Below, piece by piece: positions 40,269-48,047 of a stretch of DNA of 64,000 nucleotides. The stretch is from an uncultured Clostridia bacterium (GTDB lineage: Bacteria; Bacillota; Clostridia; TANB77; CAG-508): positions 434,001-498,000 of the forward strand of contig CAKOSX010000001.1 in NCBI GenBank assembly GCA_934119935.1, read 5' to 3'. The notes below the pieces were generated by a model, which was not told the DNA's origin, did not search any database, and saw nothing but the letters and a program-made list of their open reading frames with translations. Position 1 is the stretch's first letter; every line of letters starts with the position of its first letter. Made by a program: the position numbers and the translations under genes.

Positions 40269-43022
40269 ATGGGATTATTTAAAACATACAGTGAAAAAGA
40301 AGTAAAAAGAGTAAGGCCTATTGTTGAAAAAATAAACAGTTTAGAGCCAGCTATGAAGGAATTATCTGATAGCGAGTTAGTTGCAAAAACTCCATACTTT
40401 AAGGAACAATTGAAGAACGGAAAAACATTAGATGATATTTTACCAGAAGCATTTGCAGTTGTAAGAGAAGCATCTAGAAGAGTTTTAGGAATGCGTCATT
40501 TCGATGTACAATTAATTGGTGGTATTATACTTCATCAAGGAAGAATTGCAGAAATGAAAACAGGTGAAGGAAAAACACTTGTTGCAACACTTCCAGTCTA
40601 TCTAAATGCGCTTACAGGAGAAGGCGTTCACGTTATAACTGTAAACGATTACTTAGCAAAAAGAGATAGCGAGTGGATGGGAAATCTTTATAGATTTTTA
40701 GGACTTTCTGTTGGACTTGTTATTGCCGGAATGAATCCAAAGCAAAAACAAGAAGCATATGCATGTGACGTTACATATGGTACAAACAACGAGTTTGGTT
40801 TCGATTACTTAAGAGATAATATGGTTATATATAAGAACCAATTAGTTCAAAGAAAATTAAAATATGCAATTGTAGACGAAATTGATAGTATTTTAATTGA
40901 TGAGGCTCGTACACCACTTATAATTTCTGGTAGAGGAGCACAATCTTCTAACTTATATCAGAAGGCTGACCATTTTGTAAAGAAATTACAAGCTAAAGTT
41001 ATAATCGAAGAAGATGATAAAGACTATGAGCAAGAAGAAGACAACGAGAAATACGATTATATAGTAGATTTAAAGGCTAAATCTGCAACTCTTACTCAAC
41101 AAGGTATAAAGAAGGCTGAGCAAGAATTTGGACTAGAAAACTTCAACGATTTAGAGAATTCTGAATTAGTTCATGATGTAAACCAAGCTTTACATGCAAA
41201 TGGAATAATGAAAAAAGATAAAGATTACATCGTAAAAGACGGACAAGTTCTAATTGTAGACGAGTTTACAGGAAGAATTATGTATGGAAGAAGATACAAT
41301 GATGGGTTACATCAAGCAATCGAAGCAAAAGAGCATGTTAAGATAAATGATGAATCTAAAACGCTTGCTACAATCACATTCCAAAACTACTTTAGAATGT
41401 ATGAAAAATTATCTGGTATGACAGGTACTGCAATGACAGAAGAGTCAGAGTTCCAAGAAATATATAAATTGGATGTTGTTGAAATTCCAACAAACAAACC
41501 AATGATTAGAAAAGACAATTCAGACATAATATACAAAAACGAAGATGCTAAATTCAGAGCTGTTATAGCAGACATCAAAAAAGCTCATGAAAAAGGACAA
41601 CCAGTTTTAATTGGTACAGTATCTATCGATAAATCTGAAAAATTAAGCAAATTACTTGATAAAGAAGGAATTCCTCATGAAGTATTAAACGCTAAATACC
41701 ACGAAAAAGAAGCTCAAATTATAGCACAAGCTGGTAAATTTGGTGCTGTTACAATAGCAACAAACATGGCTGGACGTGGTACAGATATTATGCTTGGTGG
41801 AAATAGCGAATATCTTGCAAAACAAGAAATGAGAAAGCTAAAATACACTGACGAAGAAATTGAGGATGCTGCAGCTCATAACGAGACAGATGATAAGGCA
41901 ATACTTGCTGCAAGAGAAAAATTCAATGAATTAGAGAAAAAATTCGATAACGAAATAAAAGAAGAAAAAGAAAAAGTTATTGAAGCAGGCGGTTTAAAGA
42001 TAATTGGTACACAAAGACACGAATCAAGAAGAATTGATAACCAGCTTCGTGGACGTAGTGGACGTCAAGGAGACCCAGGAGAATCTAGATTCTACATTGG
42101 ATTAGACGATGACTTAATGAAAATCTTCGGTGGAGATATTGTAACAAAAGTTTACAATACACTAGGCGCAGACGAAGATATGCCAATAGAAAGCAGATTA
42201 ATTTCAAAGGCTGTTGAAAATGCTCAAAAGAAAGTTGAAGGAAGAAACTTCAGCATAAGAAAGAACGTTTTACAATACGACGATGTAATGAATGTTCAAA
42301 GAACAGTAATTTATGAGCAAAGAAGAGAAGTTTTAGATGGCGAGAACTTAAAAGAAAACATACTAAAAATGATGGATTCTGTTGTTGAACTAATAGTAGA
42401 TTCTCATATAGTAGACGGAGAAGAAGTAAACAAAGAGTCAATCGCACAAGATATAGAAACAAACTTAGGAATAAGTGATGTAGCTGCATTAAAGGCAGAA
42501 AAATTCGACAGAAACGCTTTAGTAGACGAATTAATAGCAAAAGTACACGAAATATATGCTTCTAAAGAAACTGAATTTGGCGAAGAAAATTTAAGAGAAC
42601 TTGAAAGAGTTGTAATGCTTAAAATAGTTGACCAAAAATGGATGGATCATATAGACAACATGGATGAATTAAAGAAAGGTATTGGACTTCGTGGATATGG
42701 ACAACAAGACCCAGTTGTACAATACAGACTTGAAGGAACAGAAATGTTTGACGATATGATAGAAGACATAAGAATGGACGTTGTAAAAATATTGCTAAAC
42801 ATTCGTAAAAAAGAAGGTCCAATAGAAAGAACAGAAACAACAAAAGTAACAGGAGCAAGCCTTGAAGATACAGCAATCAACTTAGTTGATGGAAATATAT
42901 CAGAAAAAGAAGGCGGCATGAACAAAACAGTTGTAAACGAAGGACCAAAAGTTGGAAGAAACGACCCATGCCCTTGTGGAAGTGGCAAAAAGTACAAAAA
43001 CTGCTGTGGAAAAAATGCATAA
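40269..43022 (+). CDS. secA: Protein translocase subunit SecA
   Basis: This 917-residue motor ATPase drives preproteins through SecYEG. NBD1 has MKTGEGKTLVATLP (Walker A) and the DEIDSILIDEARTPLI segment (Walker B). NBD2 has TIATNMAGRGTDIMLGG and the RHESRRIDNQLRGRSGRQGDPG motif. The preprotein cross-linking and helical scaffold domains follow, and the C-terminal SEC-C zinc motif CPCGSGKKYKNCCG is intact. The linker before it is Glu/Thr-rich. The protein is longer than Bacillus SecA, mainly through acidic inserts in NBD1-PPXD (EEDDKDYEQEEDNEKYD) and NBD2. ATG follows GAAAGGATG. Confidence 0.97.
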   Translation: MGLFKTYSEKEVKRVRPIVEKINSLEPAMKELSDSELVAKTPYFKEQLKNGKTLDDILPEAFAVVREASRRVLGMRHFDVQLIGGIILHQGRIAEMKTGEGKTLVATLPVYLNALTGEGVHVITVNDYLAKRDSEWMGNLYRFLGLSVGLVIAGMNPKQKQEAYACDVTYGTNNEFGFDYLRDNMVIYKNQLVQRKLKYAIVDEIDSILIDEARTPLIISGRGAQSSNLYQKADHFVKKLQAKVIIEEDDKDYEQEEDNEKYDYIVDLKAKSATLTQQGIKKAEQEFGLENFNDLENSELVHDVNQALHANGIMKKDKDYIVKDGQVLIVDEFTGRIMYGRRYNDGLHQAIEAKEHVKINDESKTLATITFQNYFRMYEKLSGMTGTAMTEESEFQEIYKLDVVEIPTNKPMIRKDNSDIIYKNEDAKFRAVIADIKKAHEKGQPVLIGTVSIDKSEKLSKLLDKEGIPHEVLNAKYHEKEAQIIAQAGKFGAVTIATNMAGRGTDIMLGGNSEYLAKQEMRKLKYTDEEIEDAAAHNETDDKAILAAREKFNELEKKFDNEIKEEKEKVIEAGGLKIIGTQRHESRRIDNQLRGRSGRQGDPGESRFYIGLDDDLMKIFGGDIVTKVYNTLGADEDMPIESRLISKAVENAQKKVEGRNFSIRKNVLQYDDVMNVQRTVIYEQRREVLDGENLKENILKMMDSVVELIVDSHIVDGEEVNKESIAQDIETNLGISDVAALKAEKFDRNALVDELIAKVHEIYASKETEFGEENLRELERVVMLKIVDQKWMDHIDNMDELKKGIGLRGYGQQDPVVQYRLEGTEMFDDMIEDIRMDVVKILLNIRKKEGPIERTETTKVTGASLEDTAINLVDGNISEKEGGMNKTVVNEGPKVGRNDPCPCGSGKKYKNCCGKNA

Positions 43023-43036
43023 AATAAAGAATGAAT

Positions 43037-43066
43037 AGAGTGTATCCGATAGATACACTCTATTTT
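43037..43066 (+). terminator. Terminator of secA
   Basis: AGAGTGTATC (43037-43046) pairs with GATACACTCT (43052-43061), then ATTTTTC. Confidence 0.85.
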
Positions 43067-43080
43067 TCATAAAGCCTAAT

Positions 43081-43113
43081 AAGCAAAAAGAAACTCACCC
43101 TTTATAGGGTGAG
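43081..43113 (-). terminator. Terminator of reverse-strand cassette at 43.2 kb
   Basis: CTCACCC (43094-43100) pairs with GGGTGAG (43107-43113), with T-rich flank on the minus strand. Confidence 0.7.
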
Positions 43114-43140
43114 AAAAGAATACATTCTTTTTATGAGTGT

Positions 43141-43311
43141 TTACTTAGACGGTTTGCAGCTCTCCACACAAGCGCAGATATCAGCCTGACTCATGTTTTT
43201 GAAATTGCCAGTGGCAATCTCCATGTTCAGGCAAGCAGAATTGTACATCTTTTCTGCCTCGGAATTTTTCTGAGTGGTAGCGGGCTGGTTAGTCTTTTTG
43301 AAAAAACTCAT
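43141..43311 (-). CDS. Small Cys-containing hypothetical protein in reverse-strand cassette
   Basis: This 56-residue protein starts MSFFKKTNQ after AAGGAGG; a longer frame to 43338 would start ahead of this site. The sequence is helical, with three cysteines (SACLN, DICACVESC) near the middle and C-terminus. No family was recognised. Third codon positions are G/C-rich compared with neighbours. Own promoter and terminator, on the opposite strand to secA and the LRR genes: same design as the other cassettes. Confidence 0.6.
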   Translation of the reverse strand: MSFFKKTNQPATTQKNSEAEKMYNSACLNMEIATGNFKNMSQADICACVESCKPSK

Positions 43312-43365
43312 ATTGTCCTCCTTGGAGAATATCTCCATTAGATGTGTGTATAAACGAACTTATTT

Positions 43366-43394
43366 ATTATATCACTTTTTAGCTTAATTGTAAA
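43366..43394 (-). promoter_or_regulatory. Promoter of reverse-strand cassette at 43.2 kb
   Basis: On the minus strand TTTACA (43394-43389), 17 bases, TATAAT (43371-43366). GTGATATAATAAAT matches the 17.6-kb cassette promoter, and TTCGTTTATACACA matches the LOG cassette leader. Confidence 0.65.
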
Positions 43395-43439
43395 TGAAAA
43401 AGAGTTAATAAAAAAATAATAAAATTAATATGGAAAATA

Positions 43440-43468
43440 TTGCGGTAAAAATTTATTAATGTTATACT
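43440..43468 (+). promoter_or_regulatory. Promoter of first LRR protein
   Basis: TTGCGG (43440-43445), 17-base spacer, TATACT (43463-43468). The region to the GGAGGAG site is nearly identical to that at 45653-45710. Confidence 0.7.
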
Positions 43469-43503
43469 AATTTTATCAAAATAAAAACGGAGGAGAAAAG
43501 AAC

Positions 43504-45510
43504 ATGAAAGAAAAAAGAAAACAGACTGAAAGCTATGAGGCTTCACATACCGTTAGATTGGGAAAAAACGGTATAACTTTAATTGCGTTGGTAGTTACAA
43601 TTGTTATTTTATTAATCTTAGCAGGAGTAAGTTTGAACTTAGCACTTGGCAGCAATGGAATCGTAATGAAAGCATCTGAAGCAAAAGCCGAAACTAACCA
43701 CTCTTTAGTATATGAAACGATTCAAATGAAAAGTGATGAATATTCTATGAACTTAGAAAATGAAGAGAAAGGAGACTTATTAGCTTATCTGCAATGGAAT
43801 CAAATTATAAACGACAACAATGAAGTTAATGTTGAAGTATTGATTGGCAAAAAGTTGTCTACAGGCAATGGAAGCGGAAATAGAGACGTATATGTAGTTG
43901 AAGAAAATACAGATGATAATACATATGAGTTAGTTTATAAAAAACATGAGAATATTGCAGACAGAAACCTTGGAGTAATAGGCTATGAAAAAATAGGAAA
44001 TGATGATCCGTCTGATTCGGATATATTTGATTTCGATCCTATAACAGGTAGTATTGCACTAAAAAATGCTCAATCATACTATACAGACCACTATACGGGG
44101 GATGGACAAGTTACGAAATTGAAGAAGATTGTAGTACCTGAAGAAATTGATGGTGTTACAGTAAAAAAAGTGGGTGGAGTGAAAAAAATACATGATCCTG
44201 GGACAACTTGGGAGAGAAGATACTCAATTGGATTTCAGAGCACTTATGTTGAAGAAGTAGTTCTGCCAACTACTATAACAAGCATTGATAATAATGCGTT
44301 TTATAATTGTACAAATCTAAAAAAGGTGAATGTACCAAACAGTGTAACAAGTATAGGAGAATACGCATTTGCAGGTACTGCTATAACAAGTATAACGATT
44401 CCTGATAGTATAACAAGTATAGAATACAGCGTATTCTGTGGATGTACAGAATTAACAAGTGTAATAATTCCAAATACTGTAACAAAAATAAGCTATGCAG
44501 CATTTTCTAACTGCAGCGGATTAACAAATATAACAATTCCTAATAGTGTTACAATTATAGAAGACTATGCGTTTTCTAACTGCTATAGACTAACAAGTAT
44601 AGCAATTGTTGAAAGTGTAACGAGTATAGGAAACTATGCATTTTATAGATGTAGTGGGTTAACAAGCATAAGAGTGGACGAAAATAATACAGTATATGAT
44701 AGTAGAGATAACTGTAATGCTTTAATAGAGAAGAGCACAAATGAGTTAATGGTAGGATGTAAAAATACAACAATACCAAATAGTGTAACAAGTATAGCAA
44801 ATTCTGCTTTTGATGGATGTACGGGACTAACAAGTGTAACGATACCGGATAGTGTAACGGAAATAGGTGAGTCGGCATTTAGGGAATGTATAGGACTAAC
44901 AAGTGTAACGATACCTAATAGTGTAACAAAAATAGGAAGGATGGCATTTTATGTATGTGTGGGATTAACAAACATAACAATTCCTAATAGCGTAACGGAC
45001 ATAGGTAGTGAGGCATTTTTTAAATGTACTGAATTAGCTAACATTGTGGTGGACGAAAATAACACAGTATATGATAGTAGAGATAATTGTAATGCAGTGA
45101 TAGAAAAAAATACAAATAAATTAGTTTTTGGATGCAAAAATACAACAATCCCTAACAATGTTACAAGCATAGGAGATTCAGCATTTTATGAATGTACAGG
45201 TTTAACAAGTATAACGATTCCTAGTAGTGTAACAAGTATAGGAAACTCTGCATTTTATGGATGTACAGGCTTAACAAGTATAACGATTCCTAGTAGCGTA
45301 ACTCGTATAGGGAGATCCACATTTTATGAATGTACAGGCTTAACAAGTATAATGATTCCTAGTAGCGTAACGAGTATAGACAGCTGGGCTTTTGACGGAT
45401 GGACGTCTAACCAAACAATTAATTGTGGAGTTTCATCAAAGCCAAGCGGTTGGAAAAATAATTGGAATTATGGTTGCAACGCTAAAATAAAATGGAACGT
45501 CCAGCAATAA
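43504..45510 (+). CDS. BspA-like leucine-rich-repeat surface protein 1
   Basis: This 668-residue protein starts with a basic leader and a prepilin-like signal (NGITLIALVVTIVILLILAG, about residues 21-40; Ala at +5), then a helical linker and a domain of about 150 residues. From about residue 250 it has roughly 14 BspA/TpLRR repeats of 23 residues (consensus GLTSITIPNSVTSIGxxAFxxCT). Two repeats are interrupted by short VDENNTVYDSRDNCNA inserts of the type seen in many gut Firmicutes surface proteins. It ends in NCGVSSKPSGWKNNWNYGCNAKIKW, a Cys-containing capping region. BspA-like proteins bind host or bacterial surface ligands. It is duplicated downstream, including promoter and terminator. 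Confidence 0.85.
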   Translation: MKEKRKQTESYEASHTVRLGKNGITLIALVVTIVILLILAGVSLNLALGSNGIVMKASEAKAETNHSLVYETIQMKSDEYSMNLENEEKGDLLAYLQWNQIINDNNEVNVEVLIGKKLSTGNGSGNRDVYVVEENTDDNTYELVYKKHENIADRNLGVIGYEKIGNDDPSDSDIFDFDPITGSIALKNAQSYYTDHYTGDGQVTKLKKIVVPEEIDGVTVKKVGGVKKIHDPGTTWERRYSIGFQSTYVEEVVLPTTITSIDNNAFYNCTNLKKVNVPNSVTSIGEYAFAGTAITSITIPDSITSIEYSVFCGCTELTSVIIPNTVTKISYAAFSNCSGLTNITIPNSVTIIEDYAFSNCYRLTSIAIVESVTSIGNYAFYRCSGLTSIRVDENNTVYDSRDNCNALIEKSTNELMVGCKNTTIPNSVTSIANSAFDGCTGLTSVTIPDSVTEIGESAFRECIGLTSVTIPNSVTKIGRMAFYVCVGLTNITIPNSVTDIGSEAFFKCTELANIVVDENNTVYDSRDNCNAVIEKNTNKLVFGCKNTTIPNNVTSIGDSAFYECTGLTSITIPSSVTSIGNSAFYGCTGLTSITIPSSVTRIGRSTFYECTGLTSIMIPSSVTSIDSWAFDGWTSNQTINCGVSSKPSGWKNNWNYGCNAKIKWNVQQ

Positions 45511-45533
45511 GATAAATAATATTAAACAATAAT

Positions 45534-45570
45534 AAAGACTTAGAAACATAAAAATTCTGAGTCTTTTATA
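45534..45570 (+). terminator. Terminator of first LRR gene
   Basis: AAGACTTAGAA pairs with TTCTGAGTCTT followed by TTATA; the same hairpin recurs after the second LRR gene. Confidence 0.8.
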
Positions 45571-45652
45571 ATGCAAAGGCAAGAAAATTTTCCACTCTTC
45601 ATAAAAGTGACAAAAATTAGCAATAAAATAGCAAAAAATAATCCCCAAAATA

Positions 45653-45681
45653 TTGCAGTAAAAATTTATTAATGCTATACT
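45653..45681 (+). promoter_or_regulatory. Promoter of second LRR protein
   Basis: TTGCAG (45653-45658), 17-base spacer, TATACT (45676-45681); duplicated from the first LRR promoter. GGAGGAG at 45703-45709 serves an ATG at 45716. Confidence 0.7.
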
Positions 45682-45746
45682 AATTTTATCAAAATAAAAA
45701 ACGGAGGAGAAAAATATGAGAAGAGAAAGAAAACAGACTGAAAACC

Positions 45747-47942
45747 TTGAGACTGTTCACACACACCGGTAACTTTAACAAAAACGGTATAACTTTAATT
45801 GCGTTGGTAGTTACAATTGTTATTTTATTAATCTTAGCAGGAGTAAGTTTAAACTTAGTATTTAGAAATAACGGAATTGTAACAAAAGCAAATTTAGCTG
45901 TCGTAAAACAGGAAAACGCAACTGTTGCAGAGGGACTTCAATTTAAAGTAAATTACTACAGCATGGAATCAATTGAAGATATAAAAACAGCATTGCAAAA
46001 TGATGGGATTATGGATGCAAATGGAATTGTGGATACATATACACTTTTAGAACAAAAACTGAAAACTGGAAATGGAAGCAATAATAGCGATGTTTATGTG
46101 ATAGAATATGGAAAATTATATTATTACGATAAAAACGGAGAAAAAACAGACCTCGGTAATCTATGGGATTTGAAAACTACCTATAGTGAAGAAGATGTAT
46201 CTGATTTATTTGAAGTAAATAAAAACGGAAATCTTTATTATAAAGGTTGGTATGGTTATTATAATATAAATAATTCTTTGCGTGAAAAATTAGGCGCAGT
46301 AGAGAATCTTGTTATTCCAAGTGTGATTGATGGTAAAAAAGTAAAATGTGTTTCTTTTGGAACGGTTTATGATAATCAATCTCGATATTTTGTCTGGAAG
46401 AGTTTAAAAACAGTTACTATATCAGAGGGTATAACAACAATTGGGGGAGAAGCTTTCGCAGATTGCATAAATCTAAAAAATGTAAACTTGCCAAATAGCT
46501 TAACAAAAATAGAATATGGAGCATTTGCTGGATGTACAGGATTAACAAGCATAACAATTCCGAGTGGCGTAAATGAAATAGACGATTTCATATGTGCTGG
46601 ATGTAATAATTTACAAAATATTCAAGTTGCTGATGACAATAATAAATACGATAGTAGGGATAATTGTAATGCAATTATAGAAAAAGATTCGAATACGTTG
46701 GTACTTGCGTGTAAAAATACATCAATACCAGATAGTGTAACATGTATAGGAGGTGGAGCTTATTACATGATATCTGGCTTAACTAGTGTAACAATCCCTA
46801 ATGGAGTAAAAAAAATAGATTCCTCTTCGTTCGTAGCTTGTCCAGATCTTACAAGTGTTGAGATTGCGTCTAGCGTAACACAAATAAGTGGTGGCATATT
46901 TATGGGATGTGATAATTTAATAAATATAAAAGTGAATGATGGCAATAATGTATATGATAGTAGAAATAATTGTAATGCGATTATAGAAAAGAATTCAAAT
47001 ACACTAATAGTTGGGTGTAAGAATACAACAATTCCTAACAGTGTAACAGCTATAGGAGACAGTGCCTTTTTTGGGTGTACTAAATTAACGAGAATAATAA
47101 TCCCAGATGGAGTGAAAAAAATAGGGGAAAATGCTTTTGGCAGTTGTCATGAATTGACAGATATAACTATTCCAGATAGTGTAACAAACATAGGAGAATC
47201 CGCATTTTCTTACTGCAGTGAACTAACAAGTATCACAATACCAGATAGTGTAACAAACATAGGAGAATCCGCATTTTCTTACTGCAGTGAACTAACAAGT
47301 ATCACAATACCAGATAGTGTGACAAGTATAGGAGATGCGGCATTTAGAGATTGCACAGAACTAACAAATATAGTAATTCCTGATAACGTAACAAGTATAG
47401 GAAGTTATATGTTTGCCTACTGTACAGGACTAACAAGTATCACAATACCAAATAAAGTAACAAGTATAGGAGAATCCGCATTCTCTGGCTGCAGTGGCTT
47501 AACAAATATCACAATACCAGATAGTGTAACAAGTATAGGAAGTTATATGTTTGCCTACTGTACAGGACTAACAAGCGTTATAATACCAAACAGTGTAACT
47601 AGTATAGGGAACTCTGCATTTTATGAATGTAGTGGACTAACAAGTATCACAATACCCAATAGCGTAACAACTATAGAGTCTTGTACATTTGAAGATTGTA
47701 CAGAACTAACAAGCATAACAATACCAAGTAGTGTAACAACAATAGACAATTTTGCTTTTAATGGGTGCACTAATTTAACGAACATCGTGATTCCTGTAAG
47801 TGTAAAAAATATGGGATATTCTATATTTCTTAATTGGACATCTAACCAAACAATTAATTGTGAAGCTACTGAAAAACCAGATGGATGGAATAAATCTTGG
47901 AATTATGGTTGCAACGCTCAAATAAAATGGAATGCTAAATAA
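45747..47942 (+). CDS. BspA-like leucine-rich-repeat surface protein 2 (start broken at a CA repeat)
   Basis: The 731-residue frame begins at a TTG (45747) without its own ribosome binding site. The natural start is probably ATG 45716, behind GGAGGAG. That frame (MRRERKQTENLETVHTHR) parallels the start of LRR protein 1 but stops at 45772. Adding one CA to the CACACACAC tract at 45758-45766 joins it to the long frame. The product has the GITLIALVVTIV signal, a linker domain, then about 18 repeats of 23 residues (SITIPDSVTSIGxxAFxxC), two YDSRDNCNAIIEK inserts, and the NCEATEKPDGWNKSWNYGCNAQIKW cap. Probable surface adhesin; expression may switch by repeat slippage. Confidence 0.8.
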   Translation: MRLFTHTGNFNKNGITLIALVVTIVILLILAGVSLNLVFRNNGIVTKANLAVVKQENATVAEGLQFKVNYYSMESIEDIKTALQNDGIMDANGIVDTYTLLEQKLKTGNGSNNSDVYVIEYGKLYYYDKNGEKTDLGNLWDLKTTYSEEDVSDLFEVNKNGNLYYKGWYGYYNINNSLREKLGAVENLVIPSVIDGKKVKCVSFGTVYDNQSRYFVWKSLKTVTISEGITTIGGEAFADCINLKNVNLPNSLTKIEYGAFAGCTGLTSITIPSGVNEIDDFICAGCNNLQNIQVADDNNKYDSRDNCNAIIEKDSNTLVLACKNTSIPDSVTCIGGGAYYMISGLTSVTIPNGVKKIDSSSFVACPDLTSVEIASSVTQISGGIFMGCDNLINIKVNDGNNVYDSRNNCNAIIEKNSNTLIVGCKNTTIPNSVTAIGDSAFFGCTKLTRIIIPDGVKKIGENAFGSCHELTDITIPDSVTNIGESAFSYCSELTSITIPDSVTNIGESAFSYCSELTSITIPDSVTSIGDAAFRDCTELTNIVIPDNVTSIGSYMFAYCTGLTSITIPNKVTSIGESAFSGCSGLTNITIPDSVTSIGSYMFAYCTGLTSVIIPNSVTSIGNSAFYECSGLTSITIPNSVTTIESCTFEDCTELTSITIPSSVTTIDNFAFNGCTNLTNIVIPVSVKNMGYSIFLNWTSNQTINCEATEKPDGWNKSWNYGCNAQIKWNAK
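47172..47309 (+). repeat. Perfect 69-bp tandem duplication in LRR gene 2
   Basis: Bases 47172-47240 and 47241-47309 are identical (one 23-residue repeat unit each). Another 50-base stretch starting GTAACAAGTATAGGAAGTTA occurs twice, near 47388 and 47526, 138 bases apart (two units). Confidence 0.85.
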
Positions 47943-47962
47943 AAAACAGAAGAATATATAAA

Positions 47963-47998
47963 TAAGACTTAGAAACGTATGTATTCTGAGTCTTATAT
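47963..47998 (+). terminator. Terminator of second LRR gene
   Basis: AAGACTTAGAA pairs with TTCTGAGTCTT, followed by ATATAATA; a copy of the hairpin after LRR gene 1. Confidence 0.75.
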
Positions 47999-48047
47999 AA
48001 TATATAACCACAAAAGTCTTAAAAAGAGAGTTGGAGAAAATTAAGTA

